A DNA stretch of 64,000 bases from SH-MAG3 sp035461245. Lineage in GTDB: Bacteria; Gemmatimonadota; Gemmatimonadetes; Longimicrobiales; RSA9. Below, in pieces: positions 18,099-24,650 of the stretch. Under the pieces are notes generated by a model. It saw nothing but the letters and a program-made list of their open reading frames with translations, did no database searches and was not told where the DNA came from. The DNA lies in assembly GCA_035461245.1 (NCBI GenBank), contig DATHVP010000082.1:16970-80969 (forward strand). Direction: 5' to 3'. Each line of letters starts with the position of its first letter. The first letter of the stretch is position 1. Both the position numbers and the translations under genes were made by a program.

Positions 18099-18128
18099 TT
18101 GCCGCACGCGCGCCCCGCCCGGTATGTT
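18099..18128 (+). promoter_or_regulatory. Candidate promoter for murA
   Basis: TTGCCG (18099-18104), 18-nt spacer, TATGTT (18123-18128); each hexamer 4/6. The murA ATG at 18183 follows after an AGGAGAGAG ribosome-binding site. Confidence 0.35.
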
Positions 18129-18182
18129 CTGTGCACACCCCCGGACGCGCACCCGCACCGGGCTGACGTTCAGGAGAGAGAC

Positions 18183-19475
18183 ATGCCGAAATTTGTGGTG
18201 GAAGGCGGACGGCCGCTGAGTGGCAGCATCCGTCCCGCCGGCAATAAGAATGCAGCGCTGCCCATCGTGGCGGCGACCCTATTGACAGAGGAGGAGGTCG
18301 TGCTGGAGAACGTTCCGGATATCCGGGACGTTCGCACGCTGCTCGACCTGCTCGTGGTCCTCGGCGCCGAAGTGGAATGGCTCGGCGATAACCGTGTCCG
18401 CATCCAGGCGAAGGAGGTCGGGGTCAACGACCTGGACGCCGGGATGGCGGCGCGGATCCGCGCGTCCATCCTGCTGGCCGGGCCCATGCTCGCCCGGGTC
18501 GGCCGGATGGTGCTGCCGCCGCCCGGTGGCGACGTGATCGGTCGCCGGCGCGTGGACACGCATTTCCTGGCGCTGTCAAAGCTCGGTGCCGTTGTCCAGG
18601 CGGATCGCGGCTACCACCTGGAGACGACGGGCCTTGTCGGCGCGGACATCTTCCTGGACGAGCCGAGCGTCACGGCCACCGAGAATGCCGTGATGGCCGC
18701 GACACTGGCAAAGGGCACGACCCGGCTGCGCAACGCCGCCGCCGAGCCCCACGTTCAGGACCTGTGCCACATGCTTAATGCGCTGGGCGCGCGCATATCG
18801 GGCATTGGCACCGGCATTCTCGAGATCGAGGGTGTGGACCGGCTGGGCGGCGGCACGTTCCGCATCAGCAGTGACCACATCGAGGTCGGCTCGTTCATCG
18901 GCCTCGCGGCCGTCACCCGCGGCGAGGTGCTGATCGAGGACGCCGCCGTCGAGCATCTCGATTCCACCCTCCTCGCCTTTGATCGCATGGGGGTCCGCTG
19001 CGAGATCCGCGGCCGGGACCTGTTCGTGCCCGCCGACCAGGAGCGCATCATCCGCATGGACCTGGGGGGGCACATCCCCAAGGTTGATGACGGACCCTGG
19101 CCCGCGTTCCCGGCGGACCTGACGTCCATCGCCCTCGTCGTCGCGACGCAGTGCCGGGGCACCATCCTGATCTACGAGAAGATGTTCGAGAGCCGGATGT
19201 TCTTTGCCGACAAGCTCATCAGCATGGGCGCGCGCATCGTGCTGTGCGATCCGCACCGGGCCGTCGTCGTCGGGCCATCACGGCTGCACGCGGCGCCCGT
19301 GGAGAGCCCGGACATCCGTGCCGGCATGGCCCTGCTCATTGCCGCCCTGGGCGCTGAGGGCACGAGCCACATCTACAACGTCGGGCAGATCGAGCGCGGC
19401 TACGAACGGATTGACGATCGGCTGCGCGGGCTCGGCGCCAGCATCGAACGCACGGATTCCCGGGACGGCCAGTAA
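18183..19475 (+). CDS. murA: UDP-N-acetylglucosamine 1-carboxyvinyltransferase, Cys-to-Asp active site
   Basis: First committed step of peptidoglycan synthesis: transfer of enolpyruvate from PEP to UDP-GlcNAc. 430 residues; ATG preceded by AGGAGAGAG. Catalytic Lys22 in GNKNAALP is present, with RASILLAGPMLAR and DGPWPAFPADLTS typical of the family. The mobile loop reads PPPGGDVIGRRRVD, so residue 117 is Asp where E. coli-type enzymes have the fosfomycin-reactive Cys115. The same substitution is known in mycobacterial and chlamydial MurA and leaves the enzyme active but drug-insensitive. The next gene follows 13 nt later. Confidence 0.96.
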   Translation: MPKFVVEGGRPLSGSIRPAGNKNAALPIVAATLLTEEEVVLENVPDIRDVRTLLDLLVVLGAEVEWLGDNRVRIQAKEVGVNDLDAGMAARIRASILLAGPMLARVGRMVLPPPGGDVIGRRRVDTHFLALSKLGAVVQADRGYHLETTGLVGADIFLDEPSVTATENAVMAATLAKGTTRLRNAAAEPHVQDLCHMLNALGARISGIGTGILEIEGVDRLGGGTFRISSDHIEVGSFIGLAAVTRGEVLIEDAAVEHLDSTLLAFDRMGVRCEIRGRDLFVPADQERIIRMDLGGHIPKVDDGPWPAFPADLTSIALVVATQCRGTILIYEKMFESRMFFADKLISMGARIVLCDPHRAVVVGPSRLHAAPVESPDIRAGMALLIAALGAEGTSHIYNVGQIERGYERIDDRLRGLGASIERTDSRDGQ

Positions 19476-19488
19476 ACCTGGAGGCATC

Positions 19489-19926
19489 ATGAGTGACGGA
19501 CAGAAGAAGAACGACCCCGGTGATATGTTCCGCGACAGCATGCGGGCGGTCACCGGCGTCATCGGCGCCTTCAAGGACGCCATCGAGCAGACGTTCACCG
19601 AGTTGAGCGATCGCGGCGACATTGCCCCCGACCGTGCCCGCGATGCCGCCCGCGACGCAATGAAGCGCGCACAGGAGGCCATGGACGAGATGCGCGATCG
19701 CGTGGATTTCGTCTCGCGTCGGGACTTCGACGCGCTGAAGGCCGAAGTCGCCGAGCTCCGGGCCCAGGTCGAGCGCCACACCAGCGCCGGGGGGCACCAC
19801 TCCCACGACGCCGGCGGTCAGGCCCGGGCACCCGGCACAGCCGGCCCCGGCACGACCGGCGGCACCACCGGCGGCACCACCGGCGCCGCGGGTAGCGCCG
19901 AGGGCACCGGCTCGCCGGGCGTCTGA
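19489..19926 (+). CDS. Small phasin/UbiK-like coiled-coil protein
   Basis: 145 residues; ATG preceded by CTGGAGG. N-terminal amphipathic helix (FRDSMRAVTGVIGAFKDAI), then a charged helix (DRARDAARDAMKRAQEAMDE), then a heptad segment SRRDFDALKAEVAELRAQVE reminiscent of phasin or UbiK C-termini. The tail is low complexity, rich in Gly/Thr/Ala (TTGGTTGG), encoded by a short GGCACCACC repeat. It lies between murA and pgeF. Likely oligomeric; function not established. Confidence 0.6.
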   Translation: MSDGQKKNDPGDMFRDSMRAVTGVIGAFKDAIEQTFTELSDRGDIAPDRARDAARDAMKRAQEAMDEMRDRVDFVSRRDFDALKAEVAELRAQVERHTSAGGHHSHDAGGQARAPGTAGPGTTGGTTGGTTGAAGSAEGTGSPGV

Positions 19927-19934
19927 CAGAGTCC

Positions 19935-20720
19935 ATGCGGACCACTGCCATGCCGGCGGCGCCCGCCGGCGTGAGCACCGTCGCGGAGGAACCGGCGGGC
20001 GACCCTGTCGCGGGTATCACCGTCTATGCCCACCCGGGCTGGCGACGCCGCTTGCCCGACGTTGTCGCTGGCATCACGGCCGGCGCCGACATGACCCTCT
20101 TCGGCGGGACGCCGGCCGGTCAGGTCGTGCCCCGCTGGCTGGGCCTGGCCCGGGCGCTGGGCTTCCACGGGGTTGCCCATGCGAAGCAGGTGCATGCCGC
20201 GGACGTCGTTGCACACCGGAATCGGTGGGACGGCCTGCTCATCGCCGGCGAGGCCGATGGCCACGCCACCGCACTGGATGGCGCGCTGCTGGCCGTGTCT
20301 GTGGCGGATTGCGTCCCCATTTCGCTGGCTGCGGCGGACGGCAGTGCCATCGCACTGCTGCATGGCGGCTGGCGCGGCGTCGCTGCCGGCATCCTGGAAC
20401 GTGGCCTCACCGTGCTGCGGGACGAGTGTGACGTGGCCCCCGATGCCGCGCTCGTCCACTTCGGACCTGCCATCTGCGGTGCCTGCTTCGAGGTCGGCGC
20501 CGAGGTGCCGACCCAGCTTGGCCTGCTCGATGTGCCGGAAGCTCCGCGCCTGTTCGTTGACCTGCGCGCGCACCTGGCGCACCGGGCGGTAGCGGCCGGT
20601 GTGCCGGCGGCGAACATCACTATCTCGGAGCACTGCACCCGCTGTGGCGAGTCGCCATTCTTCTCGCACCGGGCCGGCTGTGCGGAGCGGCAGGTCGCGC
20701 TGCTCGGCCGCTCAGCGTGA
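19935..20720 (+). CDS. pgeF: Purine nucleoside phosphorylase of the YfiH/laccase-domain family
   Basis: 261 residues. Family motifs are in order: KQVHAADVV, SVADCVPISL, LLHGGWRGVAAG, GPAICGACFEVG, and CTRCGESPFFSHR, giving the conserved His/Cys zinc ligands. Known members cleave purine nucleosides with phosphate, and E. coli YfiH corrects peptidoglycan precursors wrongly carrying serine. Being three genes from murA suits the latter role. The start is the first ATG, 8 nt after the previous stop; later ATGs (19950) are possible. Confidence 0.88.
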   Translation: MRTTAMPAAPAGVSTVAEEPAGDPVAGITVYAHPGWRRRLPDVVAGITAGADMTLFGGTPAGQVVPRWLGLARALGFHGVAHAKQVHAADVVAHRNRWDGLLIAGEADGHATALDGALLAVSVADCVPISLAAADGSAIALLHGGWRGVAAGILERGLTVLRDECDVAPDAALVHFGPAICGACFEVGAEVPTQLGLLDVPEAPRLFVDLRAHLAHRAVAAGVPAANITISEHCTRCGESPFFSHRAGCAERQVALLGRSA

Positions 20721-20728
20721 ACAGCGCA

Positions 20729-20774
20729 GCCGGAGCCGCCGGGTGAACGTTCACCCCGGCCTGTGCGGCTCCTG
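20729..20774 (+). terminator. Stem-loop after pgeF containing a 16-bp perfect palindrome
   Basis: Outer arms CGGAGCCGC (20731-20739) and GCGGCTCC (20765-20772) can pair. Inside lies GGGTGAACGTTCACCC (20741-20756), a perfect palindrome holding the GTG start of the next gene at 20743. There is no U-tract, so termination is doubtful; it could instead mask the start codon or bind a protein. Confidence 0.4.
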
Positions 20775-20988
20775 TCGCAACATGCGGACGGTGGGGAGCC
20801 GACGGGGCTCGACGTTCTTCCTGTGCGACCTGTCCCGCGTGGACGCACGGTTCCCCAGGTACCCGCGCCTGCCTGTCCTGCAGTGCCCCGGCTATGATCC
20901 GGTGGACCCCGCGACGCTTGACACCGGAGCCATCGAGGCCGACCCTGTACGCGATGTCGACGACAGCACCAACGGAGGCCGCGAGTGA
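20743..20988 (+). CDS. Small cysteine-rich protein, uncharacterised family
   Basis: 81 residues from GTG. Pattern CGSCRNM, then RRGSTFFLCDLS, then FPRYPRLPVLQCPGYDP gives four cysteines spaced as a small metal-binding or redox domain. I recognise this as a recurring uncharacterised family in high-GC bacteria, but no function is known to me. The GTG start is the only one keeping the CxxC pair; it sits inside a 16-bp palindrome. The stop overlaps the start of the TGA-containing OsmC gene (GTGA), so the two are translationally coupled and may act together. Confidence 0.65.
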   Translation: MNVHPGLCGSCRNMRTVGSRRGSTFFLCDLSRVDARFPRYPRLPVLQCPGYDPVDPATLDTGAIEADPVRDVDDSTNGGRE

Positions 20989-21446
20989 GTGAATTCCGCT
21001 ACGTCGCACGTGCCCGCGTCGCGAAGATCGAGGGCACACATCGGCGCGCAACCCTCGAAGACGGGACCACCGTCGAGTTCGGCGTGCACGGACCGGTGAA
21101 GTCCCTGTACCGTCTGGACAACGAGAAGAACCTGCCCCTGCCGGTGGACTACATCGTTGCCGCTACCGGCGGGTGAATGCTGGGAACACTCAATGGCGCG
21201 CTGGAGGCGCGCGGGATCCGGCTCGCAGGCGATGACATCAGCGCCACCGCCGCGGGCACCAATGAGATGCGTGACGGCATCATCACGCTCACGCGCATCG
21301 ATGTGCATTACACGCTGCGCATCCCGGCCGACGCCCGCGAGGCCGTCGACCGGGCCCTGGCCCGACACCGCGACAAGTGCCCCACGGCCCGGTCGCTGAA
21401 GGGCAGCGTCGCCGTCGAATGGGCGGCGGACATCCACGAGACCTGA
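20985..21446 (+). CDS. OsmC-family peroxide reductase, probable selenoprotein (TGA = Sec64)
   Basis: Two open frames in the same phase, 20985-21173 and 21177-21446, are joined by a single TGA at 21174-21176. Read through, they give a 153-residue OsmC-type protein. The first part ends DYIVAATGG and the second begins MLGTLNGALEARG. In OsmC homologues this spot is the peroxidatic cysteine (GGC, then a helix), so the TGA replaces exactly that residue. The second family cysteine is intact (Cys132, HRDKCPTARSL). Everything on both sides looks functional. The TGA is followed by a GC-rich stem-loop. Sec in OsmC-like proteins is known from metagenomes. Alternatives: nonsense mutation, sequencing error, or two coupled peptides restarting at the ATG after TGA. 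No sel genes are in the window. Confidence 0.78.
21179..21222 (+). promoter_or_regulatory. Candidate bacterial SECIS element
   Basis: Immediately after the TGA, GCGCGC (21196-21201) pairs with GCGCGC (21207-21212) around the loop TGGAG (21202-21206). A lower helix GCTGG (21179-21183) can pair with CCGGC (21218-21222). The loop starts 26 nt after the TGA and has G at its second position; as I recall bacterial SECIS models, these want an apical loop about 16-37 nt downstream with an early G. Structure assigned by eye, without energy calculation. Confidence 0.55.
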
Positions 21447-21457
21447 CAGGAGCCCTG

Positions 21458-22084
21458 ATGGCCATCAGCCCCAGCAGTGCCGAACGTCTGTGCACCGGAC
21501 CCGAGCTCGAGCTCGTGAAGGCGAGTGCCGCATCCAACGCCAGGAAGCTGTCGCCGGCGCGACTGCGCCAGAAGATCGAACGAGCCCGCAAGCTGCGCGA
21601 CAAGTACCGGTCGCTGGCCAGGCAGCAGCGCGGCGAGGCGAGGGGCAAGCGGCAGGCCCGGTCGTCACGGCCGGCGAAGGGTAACGAGAACACCCAGCGC
21701 AAGGCGCAACTCTTCGACGAGACGCTGGAGCGCTTCCTGAAGGCCCGCGCCGCCGTCGAGAAGTCGGCCGCGGCCGCTGGCGCGAAGAAGACCGGCGCGA
21801 AGAAGACCGGCCCGAAGAAGACCGGCGCGAAGAAGACCGGCGCGAAGAAGACCGGCGCGAAGAAGACCGCCGCGAAGAAGACCGCCGCGAAGAAGACCGC
21901 CGCGAAGAAGACCGCCGCGAAGAAGACCGCCGCGAAGAAGGCTGCGCCTAAGCAGTCCGGCGCCGCTGCGCTGAAGGGAGCGCGCCGGGCCCCCGGCGGC
22001 CCGACCTCCAACCGGGCGAAGAGCGCACGGTCCCACAATCGCGCGTCGAACCAGCGCTCGCAGAAGCGCCGCGACAGCCGTTAG
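21458..22084 (+). CDS. Lys/Ala-rich histone-H1-like repeat protein
   Basis: 208 residues; ATG preceded by CAGGAG. The N-terminal ~100 residues form a charged helix region (LSPARLRQKIERARKLRDKY). The C-terminal half is very basic, with eleven tandem pentapeptides of the form G/A-A-K-K-T, then Ser/Arg-rich sequence to the end (SQKRRDSR). Such tails are typical of bacterial H1-like DNA-compacting proteins and of nucleic-acid-binding tails in high-GC bacteria. Cytosolic; no signal peptide. DNA binding is inference from composition. Confidence 0.72.
   Translation: MAISPSSAERLCTGPELELVKASAASNARKLSPARLRQKIERARKLRDKYRSLARQQRGEARGKRQARSSRPAKGNENTQRKAQLFDETLERFLKARAAVEKSAAAAGAKKTGAKKTGPKKTGAKKTGAKKTGAKKTAAKKTAAKKTAAKKTAAKKTAAKKAAPKQSGAAALKGARRAPGGPTSNRAKSARSHNRASNQRSQKRRDSR
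21779..21943 (+). repeat. 15-bp coding tandem repeat (AKKT pentapeptides)
   Basis: Eleven in-frame units of GGCGCGAAGAAGACC or GCCGCGAAGAAGACC. The first six carry Gly (one unit GPKKT), the last five Ala, indicating two separate expansion events. Length change would preserve frame. Confidence 0.9.
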
Positions 22085-22141
22085 CCCCGGATGCAATGAC
22101 GGATGGGGCCGGCGCGCCACGGCCTCCGGCCCCATCCCCAC

Positions 22142-22219
22142 CCCCATACACGATCCCCATACACCATCCCCATAAACGATCCCCATACACCATCCCCATA
22201 AACCATCCCCATAAACCAT
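22142..22219. repeat. Six 13-bp tandem repeats ahead of rimP operon promoter
   Basis: Unit CCCCATAMAMSAT (for example CCCCATACACCAT and CCCCATAAACCAT), six exact-length copies, ending 8 nt before the -35 box. AT-richer than surroundings. No spacers, so not CRISPR. Confidence 0.85.
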
Positions 22220-22227
22220 CCCACCCG

Positions 22228-22257
22228 TTGACTCAAACCCGCGATTTACCTTATAAT
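22228..22257 (+). promoter_or_regulatory. Strong sigma-70-type promoter of rimP-nusA-infB operon
   Basis: TTGACT (22228-22233), 18-nt spacer, perfect TATAAT (22252-22257). One of the best consensus matches in the window; predicted start about 22264, leaving a ~90-nt leader before rimP. Confidence 0.75.
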
Positions 22258-22290
22258 TGTACGGTGAGCCGGCACCGGGCCGGCGGCGAG

Positions 22291-22318
22291 AAGTGGGGGC
22301 TGCACCCCCACTTTTTTT
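22291..22318 (+). terminator. Attenuator-like terminator in rimP leader
   Basis: AAGTGGGGG (22291-22299), loop CTGCA, then a complementary arm ending at 22313, with a 7-T run 22312-22318. This is a textbook intrinsic terminator placed between the promoter and the rimP start, so it would act as an attenuator. Terminator-like rimP leaders are known in other bacteria. Control by NusA, encoded in the operon, is inference. Confidence 0.75.
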
Positions 22319-22351
22319 CTTGCATGGGGATGGGGAAACGGTTCGAAGCGG

Positions 22352-22858
22352 GTGATGTCGGACGAGTTGGAACGGGTCATCGAGGAGCGTGTCGAGGCGC
22401 TGGGCTACGAGTTCGTGGAGCTGGAGCGGGCGGGTTCGAGGGCCCGGCCCATTCTGCGGGTCCGGGTGGACGTGGCCGGCGGTTCCAGCGGCGAGCCGGG
22501 CACCGGTGTCACGGTGGATGACTGCGCACGCGTGAGCCGTGGCCTGGAGGAGTACCTGGACGCCAGCCCTGAGGTAGCTGAGCGCTACCTGCTGGAGGTG
22601 TCCTCGCCCGGTGTCGAGCGGCCGCTCGTCCGGCCGCGCGACTTTGAGCGCTTTGCCGGCAGGGAGATTGCCGTCCGGCTGAAGCAGGCCCAGGCGGATG
22701 GCAGCAAGCGGGCCGAAGGTGAACTCCTCGGCCTGGCCGAAGTGGATGGACAGGAAGTGATCCGGCTGCGCCGCGGTGGCGACGCCGGGGTGGTAGAAAT
22801 CCCGCGCGAAGGTGTCGTGCGGGCCCATCTCGTTTTCCGCTGGAAGGACCGGCGCTGA
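22352..22858 (+). CDS. rimP: Ribosome maturation factor RimP
   Basis: 168 residues assisting 30S subunit maturation. The N-terminal alpha/beta domain includes GYEFVELERAG and VTVDDCARVSRGLEEYLD, then the conserved YLLEVSSPGVERPL, followed by the C-terminal SH3-like domain (GREIAVRLKQ through FRWKDRR). It begins at GTG 22352 or the adjacent ATG 22355. First gene of the nusA-infB operon, the standard order, downstream of the promoter and attenuator. Confidence 0.93.
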   Translation: MMSDELERVIEERVEALGYEFVELERAGSRARPILRVRVDVAGGSSGEPGTGVTVDDCARVSRGLEEYLDASPEVAERYLLEVSSPGVERPLVRPRDFERFAGREIAVRLKQAQADGSKRAEGELLGLAEVDGQEVIRLRRGGDAGVVEIPREGVVRAHLVFRWKDRR

Positions 22859-22882
22859 GCCGGCCGGCGATGGAGACCAGGA

Positions 22883-24319
22883 ATGGCTAACGCTACACAG
22901 ATCCTCGCGGCGTTCCGCGAGATGATTGCCAACAAGAACATGTCGCGGGACGACCTCCACGATCTCATCAAGGACGGGATCATGGCGGCGCTGGCGCGCC
23001 GGTTCGGACCGAACGTCGAGGCGGAGATCATCATCGACGAGGACGCCGGCGAGATGCACATCACCGTCCTCAAGGAAGTCGTGGAGGAGGTGGAGGACTC
23101 GTCGCGTGAGGTGTCGCTGGAGGACGCACGCTGGGATGACCCCGATTTCGAAGTCGGCGACGTCCAGGAGATCCCCGTCGACTTCATGGAGTTCGGGCGT
23201 AACGCGGTCATGGCCGCGAAGCAGCGGATCGTGCAGCGGGTCCGTGAGGGCGAGCGCAACAAGATCCGTGACGAGTACGCCTCGAAGGTGAACGACCTGC
23301 TGTCTGGCGAGGTCCAGCAGGTGGAACGCGGCAAGATCGTCATGATGCTCAACAAGTCCCGGGACGCCGAGGCGATCATCCCGTGGAAGGAGCAGAACCC
23401 GCGGGAGCGGTTCCGGCAGGGCGAGCCCATCCGGGCGGTGCTGAAGCGGGTGGAGGAGACGCCCAAGGGCCCGCGCCTGGTGCTGTCGAGGGCGGCGCCG
23501 GAGTTCGTGGCGTCGCTGTTCAAGCTGGAAGTGCCGGAGATCTACCAGGGCATCGTGGACATCAAGGGCATCTCCCGTGAGGTGGGCGGCCGGACGAAGG
23601 TCGCCGTCTCGTCGCGGGATGACAGCATCGACCCCGTGGGCGCGTGCGTGGGCCTGAAGGGCTCGCGGGTCCAGGCCGTGGTCAGCGAACTGGGCGGTGA
23701 GCGGATCGACATCGTGCCGTGGCACCCGGACCCGGAGATCTACGCCCGGCGCGCGCTGGCGCCGGCGAAGGTGGCCAAGGTCATCAGCGACTCGTCGCGC
23801 CGGGTGATCACGGCCATCGTGGACGAGGACCAGCTGTCCCTCGCCATCGGGCGCAACGGGCAGAACGTGCGACTGGCCAGCCAGCTCATCGGCTGGCAGA
23901 TCGACCTGTATGGCAGCCGCGAGTGGCTGGAGCGGGGCGCCGATGCCGCTCTGTTCGGCGGCGGCGAGCAGGAGTACGAGATGGCAGATTTCCCGCTGCG
24001 GGAGCTGGATCTGCCCATTGGCACACTGGCGGCCCTCGAAAGCGCCGGATATACTAGCTTTCTGGATATCATCGACCTGGAGCGCGAGGACCTGCTCCGC
24101 GTCCCCGGCATTACTGCCGAGCAGGCGGACAATGTGCTGGGCCTCATCGAGTCGCTGACCGTCGAGGACAGCAACAGCGATGAAACGGCGCCTGGCACGG
24201 AGGGTATGTCTGACGAGGAGATCGAGGAGGCCAAGGAACTGGCCGCCGACATCCTCGGCCTGCCGCTCCCGGAACCGAAGGGCAGCGCCACGTCGGCGCC
24301 GGAGGATGGCGAGGCCTGA
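22883..24319 (+). CDS. nusA: Transcription elongation and termination factor NusA
   Basis: 478 residues. Order: N-terminal RNA-polymerase-binding domain (ILAAFREMIANKNMSRDDL), S1 domain around EVQQVERGKIVMML, two KH domains (GACVGLKGSRVQAVVSELGG and LAIGRNGQNVRLASQLIGW), and a C-terminal helix-hairpin-helix region (LRVPGITAEQADNVLG). It ends in an acidic tail. ATG with GGAGACCAGGA upstream. The stop region overlaps the next gene by 14 nt. Confidence 0.97.
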   Translation: MANATQILAAFREMIANKNMSRDDLHDLIKDGIMAALARRFGPNVEAEIIIDEDAGEMHITVLKEVVEEVEDSSREVSLEDARWDDPDFEVGDVQEIPVDFMEFGRNAVMAAKQRIVQRVREGERNKIRDEYASKVNDLLSGEVQQVERGKIVMMLNKSRDAEAIIPWKEQNPRERFRQGEPIRAVLKRVEETPKGPRLVLSRAAPEFVASLFKLEVPEIYQGIVDIKGISREVGGRTKVAVSSRDDSIDPVGACVGLKGSRVQAVVSELGGERIDIVPWHPDPEIYARRALAPAKVAKVISDSSRRVITAIVDEDQLSLAIGRNGQNVRLASQLIGWQIDLYGSREWLERGADAALFGGGEQEYEMADFPLRELDLPIGTLAALESAGYTSFLDIIDLEREDLLRVPGITAEQADNVLGLIESLTVEDSNSDETAPGTEGMSDEEIEEAKELAADILGLPLPEPKGSATSAPEDGEA

Positions 24320-24632
24320 CCGGGCCCTCGCCCTGCTCGGCATGGCGGCGCGCGCAGGCGCCGTCGTGCCGGGCACGGAGCGCGTCCGCGAGGCGGCGCG
24401 CTCCGGGACGCTCGTCTTTGCCCTGGTGGCGGACGACGCGTCGGACAACAGCCGTGGCAAGCTGGTGCCGCTGCTGGAAGCCAGGAACATCCCGTTCGCG
24501 CGGCAGTTCGCGCGGGTGGAACTCGGCGCCGCCATCGGGCGTGCGCCACTCAGTGCCGTCGGCGTGGTCGACAGGCCACTGGCGGATCGGCTGCAGTCGC
24601 TCCTTGAAGGAGCGGCCGGACAGCACAGGTGA
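24306..24632 (+). CDS. L7Ae-family RNA-binding protein, YlxQ-like
   Basis: 108 residues. Start ATG lies within the end of nusA; homology to the L7Ae/YlxQ fold begins at once (ALALLGMAARAGAVVPGTERV). LVFALVADDASDNSRGKLVPLLE and the later hydrophobic strand match the kink-turn-binding fold. Its place between nusA and infB is the classical ylxQ position. Likely binds structured RNA; precise role unknown. Confidence 0.82.
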   Translation: MARPDRALALLGMAARAGAVVPGTERVREAARSGTLVFALVADDASDNSRGKLVPLLEARNIPFARQFARVELGAAIGRAPLSAVGVVDRPLADRLQSLLEGAAGQHR

Positions 24633-24650
24633 AAGCTGGAACCACAGGAT

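Noticed and set aside
20985..21176. A separate 63-residue gene ending at TGA 21174, followed by a separate 89-residue gene
   Set aside because: Both are halves of one OsmC domain in the same phase with the break at the catalytic Cys; read-through as Sec explains it better, though coupled re-initiation at the ATG after TGA is not excluded.
22142..22219. CRISPR-like array
   Set aside because: Units are 13 nt, contiguous and without spacers; no cas genes nearby.
21665..24535. 956-codon minus-strand frame opposite the repeat protein, rimP and nusA
   Set aside because: Antisense artefact including translated repeats; no recognisable protein sequence.
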